Assembly (NCBI GenBank): GCA_964446685.1
Contig: CAYUPO010000017.1
Coordinates: 1-19,991 of the forward strand
Source of the DNA: CAZWRN01 sp964446685
Lineage (GTDB): Bacteria; Patescibacteriota; Microgenomatia; Daviesbacterales; UBA10151
Direction: 5' to 3'
Length of the DNA: 19,991 nt
The position numbers and the translations under genes were made by a program. Each line of letters starts with the position of its first letter. The stretch's first letter is position 1. This document shows, piece by piece, positions 14,335-19,991 of this stretch. The notes beneath the pieces were generated by a model that was not told where the DNA came from, searched no databases, and was given only the letters and a program-made list of their open reading frames with translations.

Positions 14335-14354
14335 CGGAGTAGATATTGAATACT
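14326..14354 (+). promoter_or_regulatory. Promoter of the response regulator gene
   Basis: TTGACT at 14326-14331, 17-base spacer, AATACT at 14349-14354 preceded by TG. ATG 14361 is 6 bases after the -10 box, so transcription would start at the ATG itself. TTG 14346, the upstream alternative start, lies in the spacer and is rejected. Confidence 0.6.
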
Positions 14355-14360
14355 ACCTGT

Positions 14361-14759
14361 ATGGATGCTCCTTCAAAAAAAATATTAATCGTTGAAGATG
14401 ATCAGTTTTTGCGGGAATTTTATGAAGAGTTATTAAAATCCGAAGGCTTTACCATTGACAGTGCTGCAGATGGTGAAATAGCTTCAGCTAAAATTTATCA
14501 GGGCGGGTTTGATCTGGTTTTACTTGATATCATGCTGCCAAAAAGAGATGGATTGCAGATACTGCAGGCTAATAAAGCGACTCCTCCTCAGGTTGCCAAT
14601 GGTCCGATTGTTGTTCTGACAAATATAGGTCAGGATGCCATCATCAGGCAGTGTTTCGAGCTGGGAGCTTCAGGTTATATTATTAAATCAGCTTTAAATC
14701 CGGATCAGGTATTACAGGAAATTAAAAACTATCTGCAAATATCTACATTGATTAAATAA
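14361..14759 (+). CDS. Single-domain response regulator
   Basis: 132 residues, a lone receiver (REC) domain without DNA-binding output. Acidic pocket D13/D14 (LIVEDDQ), phospho-acceptor D56 (DLVLLDIMLPKRDG), switch T87 (IVVLTN) and conserved K109 (GYIIKS) are all present. It is the likely partner of the histidine kinase just upstream. With no output domain it should act by protein contact, for example with the kinase, another phosphorelay protein or a motility/envelope component. It has its own leaderless promoter, which allows separate expression. Confidence 0.93.
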   Translation: MDAPSKKILIVEDDQFLREFYEELLKSEGFTIDSAADGEIASAKIYQGGFDLVLLDIMLPKRDGLQILQANKATPPQVANGPIVVLTNIGQDAIIRQCFELGASGYIIKSALNPDQVLQEIKNYLQISTLIK

Positions 14760-14775
14760 TTTCAAATTTCAAATT

Positions 14776-15537
14776 ATGCTAAATATTAAAATAATTTATC
14801 AGGATGATGCGTTTATGGTGATTGATAAGCCGGCTGGTCTGGTTACAACACCCGCTGATACTATTCAGGAAAATACTGTTTCAGATATTTTGCAGCAGGA
14901 ATACGGTAATACCCTGGAAAGGGGAGGAGTGGTTCATCGGTTGGATAAAGATACTTCCGGACTGTTGCTGGCAGCTAAAACACAGATAGCTTTTGAGGCG
15001 TTGCAGCAGCAGTTTAAAGACCGGACAGTTCATAAAACATATCTGACATTAACTCATCTTTTTACCCCGAAAGAAGGGCAGATTGAAGGGGCTATTGGCA
15101 GGAATCCGGAAAACAGGGAAAAGTTTACAGTAACCCCATTTGGCAAAGAAGCTTTAACCAAATATTTCCTGGTCAGACATTACCAGATGTCTGAAGAAGA
15201 GCTGGGAAAACTGTTTCCTGAATTTAATAATATTCAGCGACGAAAGATGCAAAAAATGAATTATCAGCAATTTAGTCTGGTTTATTGTTTTCCGGAAACC
15301 GGGCGCACTCATCAGATCAGAGTTCATTTAAAACATATTAATTTTCCGATTGTTGGAGATGAAAAATACGGTGGCCGGAAAGTGGTCAGACTTGACCACA
15401 GATGGTGTAAAAGACAGTTTCTTCATGCCGCCAAAATAAATTTAAATCATCCGATAACAGGGGAAAAAATTGAATTTGAAAGCCCATTGCCGGAGGATTT
15501 AGCTAATGCTCTGGGTTGCCTTGAACCACTCAAATAA
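14776..15537 (+). CDS. RluA-family pseudouridine synthase
   Basis: Isomerises uridine to pseudouridine in rRNA or tRNA. 253 residues. The catalytic motif HRLDKDTSGLLL (54-65) supplies D57. Also typical are DKPAGLVTTP (17-26), KTYLTL, ETGRTHQIRVHLKHINFPIVGDEKYGG and the final FLHAAKINLNHPITGE. There is no N-terminal S4 domain, so it is the short type; which RNA position it modifies cannot be told. The start codon follows two copies of the heptamer TTTCAAA (14760-14773), 16 bases after the response regulator stop, so it may be read from the same mRNA. Confidence 0.93.
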   Translation: MLNIKIIYQDDAFMVIDKPAGLVTTPADTIQENTVSDILQQEYGNTLERGGVVHRLDKDTSGLLLAAKTQIAFEALQQQFKDRTVHKTYLTLTHLFTPKEGQIEGAIGRNPENREKFTVTPFGKEALTKYFLVRHYQMSEEELGKLFPEFNNIQRRKMQKMNYQQFSLVYCFPETGRTHQIRVHLKHINFPIVGDEKYGGRKVVRLDHRWCKRQFLHAAKINLNHPITGEKIEFESPLPEDLANALGCLEPLK

Positions 15538-15548
15538 ATTAAGATAAA
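15521..15548 (+). promoter_or_regulatory. Possible promoter of the antiporter gene
   Basis: TTGAAC at 15521-15526, 16-base spacer, GATAAA at 15543-15548. ATG 15555 is 6 bases beyond the -10 box, again a leaderless layout. Most of the element lies within the end of the pseudouridine synthase gene. Hexamers are moderate. Confidence 0.4.
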
Positions 15549-15554
15549 TACCGG

Positions 15555-17213
15555 ATGGATAATGTTTTTATACAGTTTGCCACTGTTTTGTCACTTGCCT
15601 CACTCCTTGGATATTTAGTTTATAAACTAAAACTTCCGCTTGTTGTTGCCTATCTTTTAACTGGGGTTTTGCTATCTATTGTCAGTGTTTTTGATATTCA
15701 TTCCAGTGGTGTATTTACAGTTCTGCCTGAAGTAGGAATCGCCTTTGTTTTGTTTTTGATCGGTATGGAGCTGGATCTACGGGAAATAAAAGCGCTCGGC
15801 AAACCGATCATCTTTGCCTCGTTGGGCCAGATACTTTTATCGACATTAGCTGGATTTGCTATTGCCGGTGCATTGGGCTTTTCAGTCAACGAAAGTTTAT
15901 TTTTGGGTCTGGGGTTGTCTTTCTCGTCAACGGTTGTGGTAATCAAAATGCTACTTGATAAACGTGATCTGACCTCTCTTTACGGTAAACTGGCGATTGG
16001 TATTTTGTTACTGGAAGATTTAGTTGCAATCGTTGTATTAATGGGTATCTCAGTTGGCAGTTCAGTTTTCCAGCTTGGTTTACAAAATAGTCTACCTTTT
16101 GTAACTTTTGCCTTAAAAGCGGTCGGACTTTTCTTTCTGACTTATTTGCTTTCCAAGTTCGTGATTGAAAAAGTTTTTGACGCTGTGGCAAAGTCGGTCG
16201 AGTTGCTTTTTTTAACTGCTTTGACCTGGTGTTTTATTTTTACAGCCCTGGCAATTGCTATCAATTTTTCTGTGGTTATTGGTGCCTTTTTAGCCGGAGT
16301 TGCTTTGGCTTCCTCACCTTATCATTTGCAAATCCAGGGAAAAATCAAACCATTGCGAGACTTTTTTGTCACCCTGTTTTTTATATATCTGGGAACAGAA
16401 GCTAAAATTGCTGATCTGATCGCACATCCTACGGCTATTATTGTGCTTACGCTTTATGCGTTAACGATTAAACCAATCATATATTTAGCAATTTTGGGTA
16501 TTTTTGGTTTCAGAAAACACACCATGTTTCAAACGGCCCTCAATCTATCACAAATTTCAGAATTTTCTCTGGTAATGTTATTGGTTGGGTTTAAAGCCGG
16601 ACTTATTTCGCAGTCAACATTGTCCGTAATGGCGGCTGTGGGTGTTCTTTCGATTGTTATTTCCTCCATTTTTGTTTCCCAGAGTCGTAGAATATTTGTG
16701 TTGGTTACGCCACTGATCAAATTTTTTGAGCATCGTAGTAAAACCCATTTTCTGGAATCCCGAATTGAAGAAGAAATAGAAGAACATATTGTTATTATTG
16801 GTGCCCACAGAGTAGGGGAACCGGTTATTAATTATCTGCAAAAGCAAAAAATCCCCTTTATTGTGGTTGATTTTAATCCTCACATAGTGGAACAGTTAAG
16901 AGAAAGAAACATTAATGTTATTTTTGGAGATATTTCAGATCCGGAAATTATCGACAGTCTAAAACTAGAAAAAGCTAAATTAATTATTTCGACAATTATT
17001 ACTATGCCGGATAATGAAATGTTGCTGGAAGAATGTCACCGAAGAAAAATCTCAGCTAAAATTGTCGTCAGAGCTTCAGATCTGGCTCATGCTAATGCCT
17101 TAAAAGATCTGGGAGCAGATTATGTTGTTCTACCTGAAATGGTTTCCAGTCATTTCCTGGTCAGTCAGCTCAAAAGCCATTGGCCAAACGTTCATTTCAG
17201 CGGACTGGACTGA
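15555..17213 (+). CDS. Kef-type K+/H+ antiporter with RCK (TrkA-N) domain
   Basis: 552 residues. The N-terminal part (about 5-390) is a CPA2 cation/proton exchanger with around twelve membrane segments; VLFLIGMELDLREIKALG and LGLSFSSTVVVIKMLLDKRD are characteristic. The C-terminal part (about 408-540) is a TrkA-N/RCK nucleotide-binding domain, HIVIIGAHRVGEPV followed by the acidic FIVVDFNP. The dinucleotide loop is GAHRVG, with alanine where the second glycine is common. It probably exports K+ in exchange for protons or sodium, gated by NAD(H). No separate TrkA-C domain is clear after the Rossmann part. It ends with TGA and is followed by its own intergenic region. Confidence 0.93.
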   Translation: MDNVFIQFATVLSLASLLGYLVYKLKLPLVVAYLLTGVLLSIVSVFDIHSSGVFTVLPEVGIAFVLFLIGMELDLREIKALGKPIIFASLGQILLSTLAGFAIAGALGFSVNESLFLGLGLSFSSTVVVIKMLLDKRDLTSLYGKLAIGILLLEDLVAIVVLMGISVGSSVFQLGLQNSLPFVTFALKAVGLFFLTYLLSKFVIEKVFDAVAKSVELLFLTALTWCFIFTALAIAINFSVVIGAFLAGVALASSPYHLQIQGKIKPLRDFFVTLFFIYLGTEAKIADLIAHPTAIIVLTLYALTIKPIIYLAILGIFGFRKHTMFQTALNLSQISEFSLVMLLVGFKAGLISQSTLSVMAAVGVLSIVISSIFVSQSRRIFVLVTPLIKFFEHRSKTHFLESRIEEEIEEHIVIIGAHRVGEPVINYLQKQKIPFIVVDFNPHIVEQLRERNINVIFGDISDPEIIDSLKLEKAKLIISTIITMPDNEMLLEECHRRKISAKIVVRASDLAHANALKDLGADYVVLPEMVSSHFLVSQLKSHWPNVHFSGLD

Positions 17214-17223
17214 TCAGCTAACA

Positions 17224-17252
17224 TTGACTGAGGGTTGTCATGCTATTATGAT
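17224..17252 (+). promoter_or_regulatory. Promoter of the small lysine-rich protein gene
   Basis: TTGACT at 17224-17229, 17-base spacer, TATGAT at 17247-17252, five of six in each hexamer. The start point would be about 17258-17260, giving a leader of about 98 bases before ATG 17357, the only long leader in the window. Confidence 0.75.
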
Positions 17253-17261
17253 TAGATAAGT

Positions 17262-17269
17262 AGGAGGTG
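17262..17269 (+). promoter_or_regulatory. Perfect Shine-Dalgarno, displaced from its start codon
   Basis: AGGAGGTG is fully complementary to the usual 16S rRNA 3' end and lies just after the predicted transcript start. No ATG occurs at a usable distance; the next suitable one is ATG 17357, 87 bases later. An inverted repeat fills the space between, and folding it would leave an effective spacing of about 6 bases. Confidence 0.6.
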
Positions 17270-17275
17270 GAGATT

Positions 17276-17356
17276 AAGTTAAACAGTGAATTAGAAAACT
17301 AGTTAATCAGAAAAAAACTAATTAATCAATTCACTTATCAACTAATTAACTAACTT
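17276..17356. repeat. AT-rich inverted repeat, empty copy in a 5' leader
   Basis: Complementary blocks in order: AAGTTA (17276-17281) with TAACTT (17351-17356), AGTGAATT (17285-17292) with AATTCACT (17328-17335), and TTAATCAG (17303-17310) with CTAATTAA (17318-17325, seven of eight), around an A-rich loop. The 3' arm 17321-17353 matches 2087-2119 at 28 of 33 positions without gaps. The 5' arm matches the start of the copy at 4589. It ends at the base before ATG 17357. Confidence 0.8.
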
Positions 17357-17488
17357 ATGGGATTTGGAGATTTTTACAAAGGTGATAAAAAAAAGAAGAA
17401 AAAAAGCGATGTGAAGCAAAATTTTAGTGCTTCTCCGGTTTTTGTGCCGCCTTCTGTTACAACAAAAGGCAAAGCTAAAAACTTCTAA
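17357..17488 (+). CDS. Small lysine-rich protein (43 aa)
   Basis: Reads MGFGDFYKGD, then six lysines, then SDVKQNFSASPVFVPP and SVTTKGKAKNF. No hydrophobic segment or signal; strongly basic. I recall short proteins with a similar MGFGDFYKGDKKKKK start in Microgenomates genomes, but I cannot check this. The strong promoter and perfect Shine-Dalgarno upstream support real expression. Lysine-rich tails suggest nucleic acid or ribosome binding; this is only a guess. Confidence 0.6.
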   Translation: MGFGDFYKGDKKKKKKSDVKQNFSASPVFVPPSVTTKGKAKNF

Positions 17489-17524
17489 TTTTATCCATAC
17501 TATTTATAGAGCAGGGAGAGAGAT

Positions 17525-18180
17525 GTGACAGAAACTAAAACAGCCCGACCATCAATAAAACTTGCTTTACTTGCATTATCTGCTTTAGTAGGGCTTGTCC
17601 TTCTGAGTAAAGCTCTTAGTTTCATTTTTTCCTTAAATCAGCCTTATAGTCCAGATCTGGCTGATGCTAAAACTTATCCATGGGATACTCAGTCTTCTTA
17701 CAATATTTTGTATGCTACTTCTCGTGACGAAAAGAAGTTATCTGATATTACTTTTATAAATTTTCAGCCAAGGGAAAAAGCAATTACTGTTTTGCATATT
17801 CCAGATACTACTTATGCCAGAGTTCCCCGGGGATATGGTGAATGGACAATCGGCAGTATTTACCAGCTGGGAGAGGAAGATGGGGGAGTCGGGGTGGATT
17901 TACTCCGTTTATCTCTTTCCCAGTTAGTTGGATTACCAATAGATGGCATTATAATTAACAAAAATCAAACCCAGAAAGCGGAAGATGCGATCAGTTCACT
18001 CAGAAAAAATCAGCTAGCATTTATTACTCTGGGAACCCAAATTAAAAGTAATATTTCAGCCTGGGAGTTGATTACACTTGGCCGTTTTGCCGGAAGTGTC
18101 AGACAGGATAAAGTTATTTCACTGGATCTGGCCAAAAGCAGTATTACAGAAAGTAGATTATTGCCAGACTCAACCAGAGT
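17525..18180 (+). CDS. LytR-CpsA-Psr-like protein, 3' end cut by assembly gap
   Basis: About 218 residues before the gap. Residues 12-36 are a single membrane anchor (LALLALSALVGLVLLSKALSFIF). The extracellular part follows the LCP pattern: NILYATSRDEKKLSDITFINFQP, then ITVLHIPDTTYARVPRGYGEWTIGSIYQLG and the LSQLVGLPIDGIIIN segment. LCP enzymes attach polymers to the cell wall in Gram-positive bacteria. Several usual arginines are replaced, so activity is uncertain. The start is GTG 17525 after GGGAGAGAG (17515-17520 region), since ATG 17523 runs straight into TGA. The frame also stays open through the N run and beyond, but the far side looks like a different gene. Confidence 0.65.
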
Positions 18181-18280
18181 NNNNNNNNNNNNNNNNNNNN
18201 NNNNNNNNNNNNNNNNNNNNNNNNNNNNNNNNNNNNNNNNNNNNNNNNNNNNNNNNNNNNNNNNNNNNNNNNNNNNNNNN
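18181..18280. other. Assembly gap (100 N)
   Basis: Exactly 100 N bases, the usual placeholder for a scaffold gap of unknown length. The true distance, and whether genes lie within it, are not known. Continuity of any reading frame across it is accidental. Confidence 0.98.
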
Positions 18281-18895
18281 TTATTTCTGATCCGTAATAC
18301 TGCTCATCTGAGTCAGAGTATTTTTGCTTCCCTTTTAAAAGAGCTGAGAGGAGTGATCATCTCATTTGAACATATTCAAAAAGGGGAGAGCAGTGTCTTA
18401 GTTAGTTTTTTACCAATAAATATTGTCAATAAATTTCCTGCTCTTGGATTAACCGAAATTGAAGATTATCTTGAAGATAAAGAGTTGCCACATACGGATG
18501 AATATCTCAGATCCCGCCAGATCAATATTAACGACAGTTTTGCCTGGAGTTTGCAGTCAAAAAGAAGGAATAATCCGACACTGGATAAATCTGGTAATTT
18601 TCGTTTTGATTTAAAACCTGACCAGTATGCGGCATTGCAAATAGTCGCCCAGCCTTCTGAGCAAGGAGTACAGATCAATTCCCGAATGCTTGTTAAGGAG
18701 ACAGATCCTCATGCCAAAATAAGTCTGATAAAACAAATTAAAGAAAAAATTGACCAAAAAACTAGTTTAACCAATAATCCATCATTACTTCATCCGGCAG
18801 TATTTGCTGATTTTAAAAAGAGAGCTTCAATCCCCAGACATGCCCAGGCATTTATTGTAAACGAAGCAGAGTTGTTGGAATTTATAAAAAATTAA
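18281..18895 (+). CDS. C-terminal fragment, probable T4SS-associated DUF8128-like protein
   Basis: 204 residues, 5' end lost in the gap. SIFASLLKELRGVIISFEHIQKGESSVLVSF, then FPALGLTEIEDYLEDKELP and PDQYAALQIVAQPSE, and finally AFIVNEAELLEFIKN, follow what I remember of the conserved order in a CPR family found beside VirB4/TraG-like ATPases (DUF8128). It shows no resemblance to the C-terminal part of an LCP protein. A partner ATPase gene is not present downstream, where the next gene is on the opposite strand. The identification is from memory of the family pattern and is tentative; the alternative is the genuine tail of the LCP-like gene. Confidence 0.45.
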   Translation, partial: LFLIRNTAHLSQSIFASLLKELRGVIISFEHIQKGESSVLVSFLPINIVNKFPALGLTEIEDYLEDKELPHTDEYLRSRQININDSFAWSLQSKRRNNPTLDKSGNFRFDLKPDQYAALQIVAQPSEQGVQINSRMLVKETDPHAKISLIKQIKEKIDQKTSLTNNPSLLHPAVFADFKKRASIPRHAQAFIVNEAELLEFIKN

Positions 18896-18899
18896 ATAC

Positions 18900-19634
18900 T
18901 TAAATAATTGGTTCGTCAGATCCGGTGCCATCATCAGTATCATCTGATGAAGTTTCACCCATTAAAGGGATATTATCAGCCGAATAAACCATTAATTTGG
19001 CATCCTGTAAAAATGAAGCTTGATTTTTGAATTTTTTGGCTCTGAATTCTTCCCGGACTAATATTGCCATTCCATTTGGCTTAGCTGATTTAATAATTAC
19101 CTGATATTTGTTGCCACCTTCAATCAGTCGCATCAGATGATAAGCCGAATCATCAGGAAAAGCTCCCAGATACTGACCACTCATATCAGTTACAGTAATA
19201 CCTCTTTTTTTAACATTCAACTTAACTAGCGAACCAGGGGAGAGAGCCACTAATTTTTGCGGTTCAGCAACTTTTACTAAGGTTACAATTGTAGTTATTC
19301 CAGGTTCTTCATAAAATAATGAAGCTGAAATGACACTGGCGTTGGAACCATTTTTTAAAGTACTGTCTTTTTTAATTGCTGCCAGTTTTTTTAGATTTTT
19401 TTGGGCAATAGCATTGTAAGGATCAATTTCCAGCACCTGATTGTAAAGCTTTTTACATTCACTGTATTTACCAAGCTCAAAATAAGCTTTTGACAGCCTG
19501 TTTAAGTATTGAGTGCTATTGGGATCTTCTTCCAGAAGCTGTAAATTGAGTGTAGCAGCTTCCTCCCATCTGCAGGATAGTGCGTAATCAATTGCCAAAG
19601 TGTTAAGGGATTCAATTTCTGCAATAGTGGCCAT
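18900..19634 (-). CDS. Tetratricopeptide repeat protein with C-terminal beta domain
   Basis: 244 residues from ATG 19634. Residues about 8-85 hold two to three TPR units (SLNTLAIDYALSCRWEEAATLNLQLLEEDPNS; YLNRLSKAYFELGKYSECKKLYNQVLEIDPYN). The middle part (about 115-215) contains LVKLNVKKRGITVTD, GQYLGAFPDDSAYHLMRLIEGGNKYQV and ILVREEF, vaguely like a HIRAN-type domain, but I cannot confirm that. The tail is acidic (SSDDTDDGTGSDEPII). There is no signal peptide. The longer TTG start at 19673 is the -35 box of its own promoter and is rejected. The gene ends 5 bases from the convergent upstream fragment. Confidence 0.8.
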   Translation of the reverse strand: MATIAEIESLNTLAIDYALSCRWEEAATLNLQLLEEDPNSTQYLNRLSKAYFELGKYSECKKLYNQVLEIDPYNAIAQKNLKKLAAIKKDSTLKNGSNASVISASLFYEEPGITTIVTLVKVAEPQKLVALSPGSLVKLNVKKRGITVTDMSGQYLGAFPDDSAYHLMRLIEGGNKYQVIIKSAKPNGMAILVREEFRAKKFKNQASFLQDAKLMVYSADNIPLMGETSSDDTDDGTGSDEPII

Positions 19635-19643
19635 TGATTGGAA

Positions 19644-19673
19644 AGTATAAAGAATACAAATATCCAATGTCAA
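19644..19673 (-). promoter_or_regulatory. Promoter of the TPR gene
   Basis: On the minus strand: TTGACA (19673-19668), 18-base spacer, TATACT (19649-19644). Nine bases separate the -10 box from ATG 19634, a leaderless or nearly leaderless layout. Confidence 0.75.
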
Positions 19674-19699
19674 ATGCCAAATATTACCAACAAATTCAG

Positions 19700-19862
19700 A
19701 AAATCCTGAGTATCGGCGTTATCAGAGTATCGGATAACAGAAGAATTCAGATAGATCAAAATCTGATCTAAAGCTAAGCATCAAGCTTTGCTTATCTGAT
19801 ATATTCTGCAATCTGATCTTAACCGATTTTAGCTGATCTTTTCTGACGTCTCTGGATCATTT
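19700..19862. repeat. Cluster of short hairpins and GATC sites in a divergent spacer
   Basis: The 270-base spacer between the TPR gene and yebC has no gene. It holds the direct repeat GAGTATCGG (19708-19716 and 19725-19733), hairpin GTTATC/GATAAC (19718-19723 with 19733-19738), AGATC/GATCT around 19753-19770, and TAAGCA/TGCTTA (19775-19780 with 19789-19794) enclosed by CAGATA/TATCTG. Five GATC sites occur in about 105 bases, as near the tRNA at the window start. It may be a regulatory region, a decayed repeat element, or a REP-like unit. Confidence 0.4.
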
Positions 19863-19867
19863 AGCAT

Positions 19868-19897
19868 TTGAAATCGGTACCTATTTGACATTATAAT
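19868..19897 (+). promoter_or_regulatory. Leaderless promoter of yebC
   Basis: TTGAAA at 19868-19873, 18-base spacer, perfect TATAAT at 19892-19897. ATG 19906 is 8 bases beyond the -10 box. A TTGACA at 19885-19890 is only one base from the -10 and cannot act as its -35. Confidence 0.8.
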
Positions 19898-19905
19898 GCT
19901 TTGGT

Positions 19906-19991
19906 ATGTCCGGACATTCAAAGTGGTCAACTATTAAAAGACAAAAAGGGATGGCAGATCAAAAAAGGGGAATGACCTTTACGAAGCTGGC
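19906..19991 (+). CDS. yebC: YebC/PmpR (TACO1) family protein, N-terminal part
   Basis: The first 28 codons are in the window and run off its end. MSGHSKWSTIKRQKG followed by ADQKRG and FTKL is the invariant start of the YebC/TACO1 family. The family was long called a transcriptional regulator; newer work on TACO1 and bacterial YebC links it to translation of proline-rich stretches, which would overlap with the role of EF-P encoded earlier in the window. The start is fixed by both the family pattern and the promoter just upstream. Confidence 0.95.
   Translation, partial: MSGHSKWSTIKRQKGMADQKRGMTFTKL

Noticed and set aside
17202..17213. Alternative genetic code with UGA as glycine
   Set aside because: UGA ends the antiporter and the arginine decarboxylase at the expected family lengths.
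19885..19890. TTGACA as -35 of yebC
   Set aside because: It is one base from the TATAAT box; TTGAAA at 19868 has the proper 18-base spacing.

Overview
The window looks like chromosomal DNA from a streamlined, AT-rich bacterium, most likely a Candidate Phyla Radiation (Patescibacteria) member of the Microgenomates type. The clues are the low GC, dense short genes, leaders close to zero, a standalone four-helix-bundle (23S-IVP family) gene, a pyruvoyl arginine decarboxylase, a CPR-style T4SS-like fragment, and many small secreted or membrane proteins without clear relatives. TGA is used as a stop (at 9779 and 17211), so the UGA-glycine code of Gracilibacteria/Absconditabacteria does not apply. 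The lineage is an inference; there is no rRNA here. A run of 100 N at 18181-18280 shows this is a scaffold with an assembly gap.

Layout. 1-4014 (+): tRNA-Leu(CAA), leucyl aminopeptidase pepA, a four-helix-bundle gene held between inverted-repeat arms, elongation factor P (efp), a small Tat-motif membrane protein, and galU. 4066-4518 (-): a YdjM/DUF457-like membrane protein whose stop codon lies in a heptamer tandem repeat. 4692-7647 (+): a divergent Lgt-like protein overlapping a DksA/TraR zinc-finger protein, then two exported or anchored proteins of unknown role. 7700-10680 (+): a secreted FN3/Ig-like protein, then arginine decarboxylase overlapping a DMT transporter. 10667-11599 (-): a DUF2156-type acyl/aminoacyl transferase. 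11686-14759 (+): a multi-pass membrane protein, a 93-aa protein, a soluble GAF-like histidine kinase and a single-domain response regulator, probably a split signalling system. 14776-17213 (+): RluA-type pseudouridine synthase and a Kef-type K+/H+ antiporter with an RCK domain. 17357-18895 (+): a 43-aa lysine-rich protein, an LCP-like protein cut by the gap, and the C-terminal part of a probable T4SS-associated protein. 18900-19634 (-): a TPR protein. 19906 onward (+): the start of yebC.

Two themes stand out. First, most promoters (TTGACA/TATAAT type) sit so close to the start codon that the transcripts must be leaderless or nearly so; several longest-ORF starts (TTG at 173, 5987 and 19673) actually fall inside -35 or -10 boxes, so I moved those starts downstream. 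Second, a family of AT-rich inverted repeats recurs four times as arms. In one copy the arms flank the four-helix-bundle gene; in two others they sit close together as empty hairpins. One empty hairpin separates a perfect Shine-Dalgarno from its ATG and could fold so as to restore the normal spacing. The layout recalls the inverted-repeat-plus-IVP design of 23S rRNA intervening sequences, but here it is intergenic.
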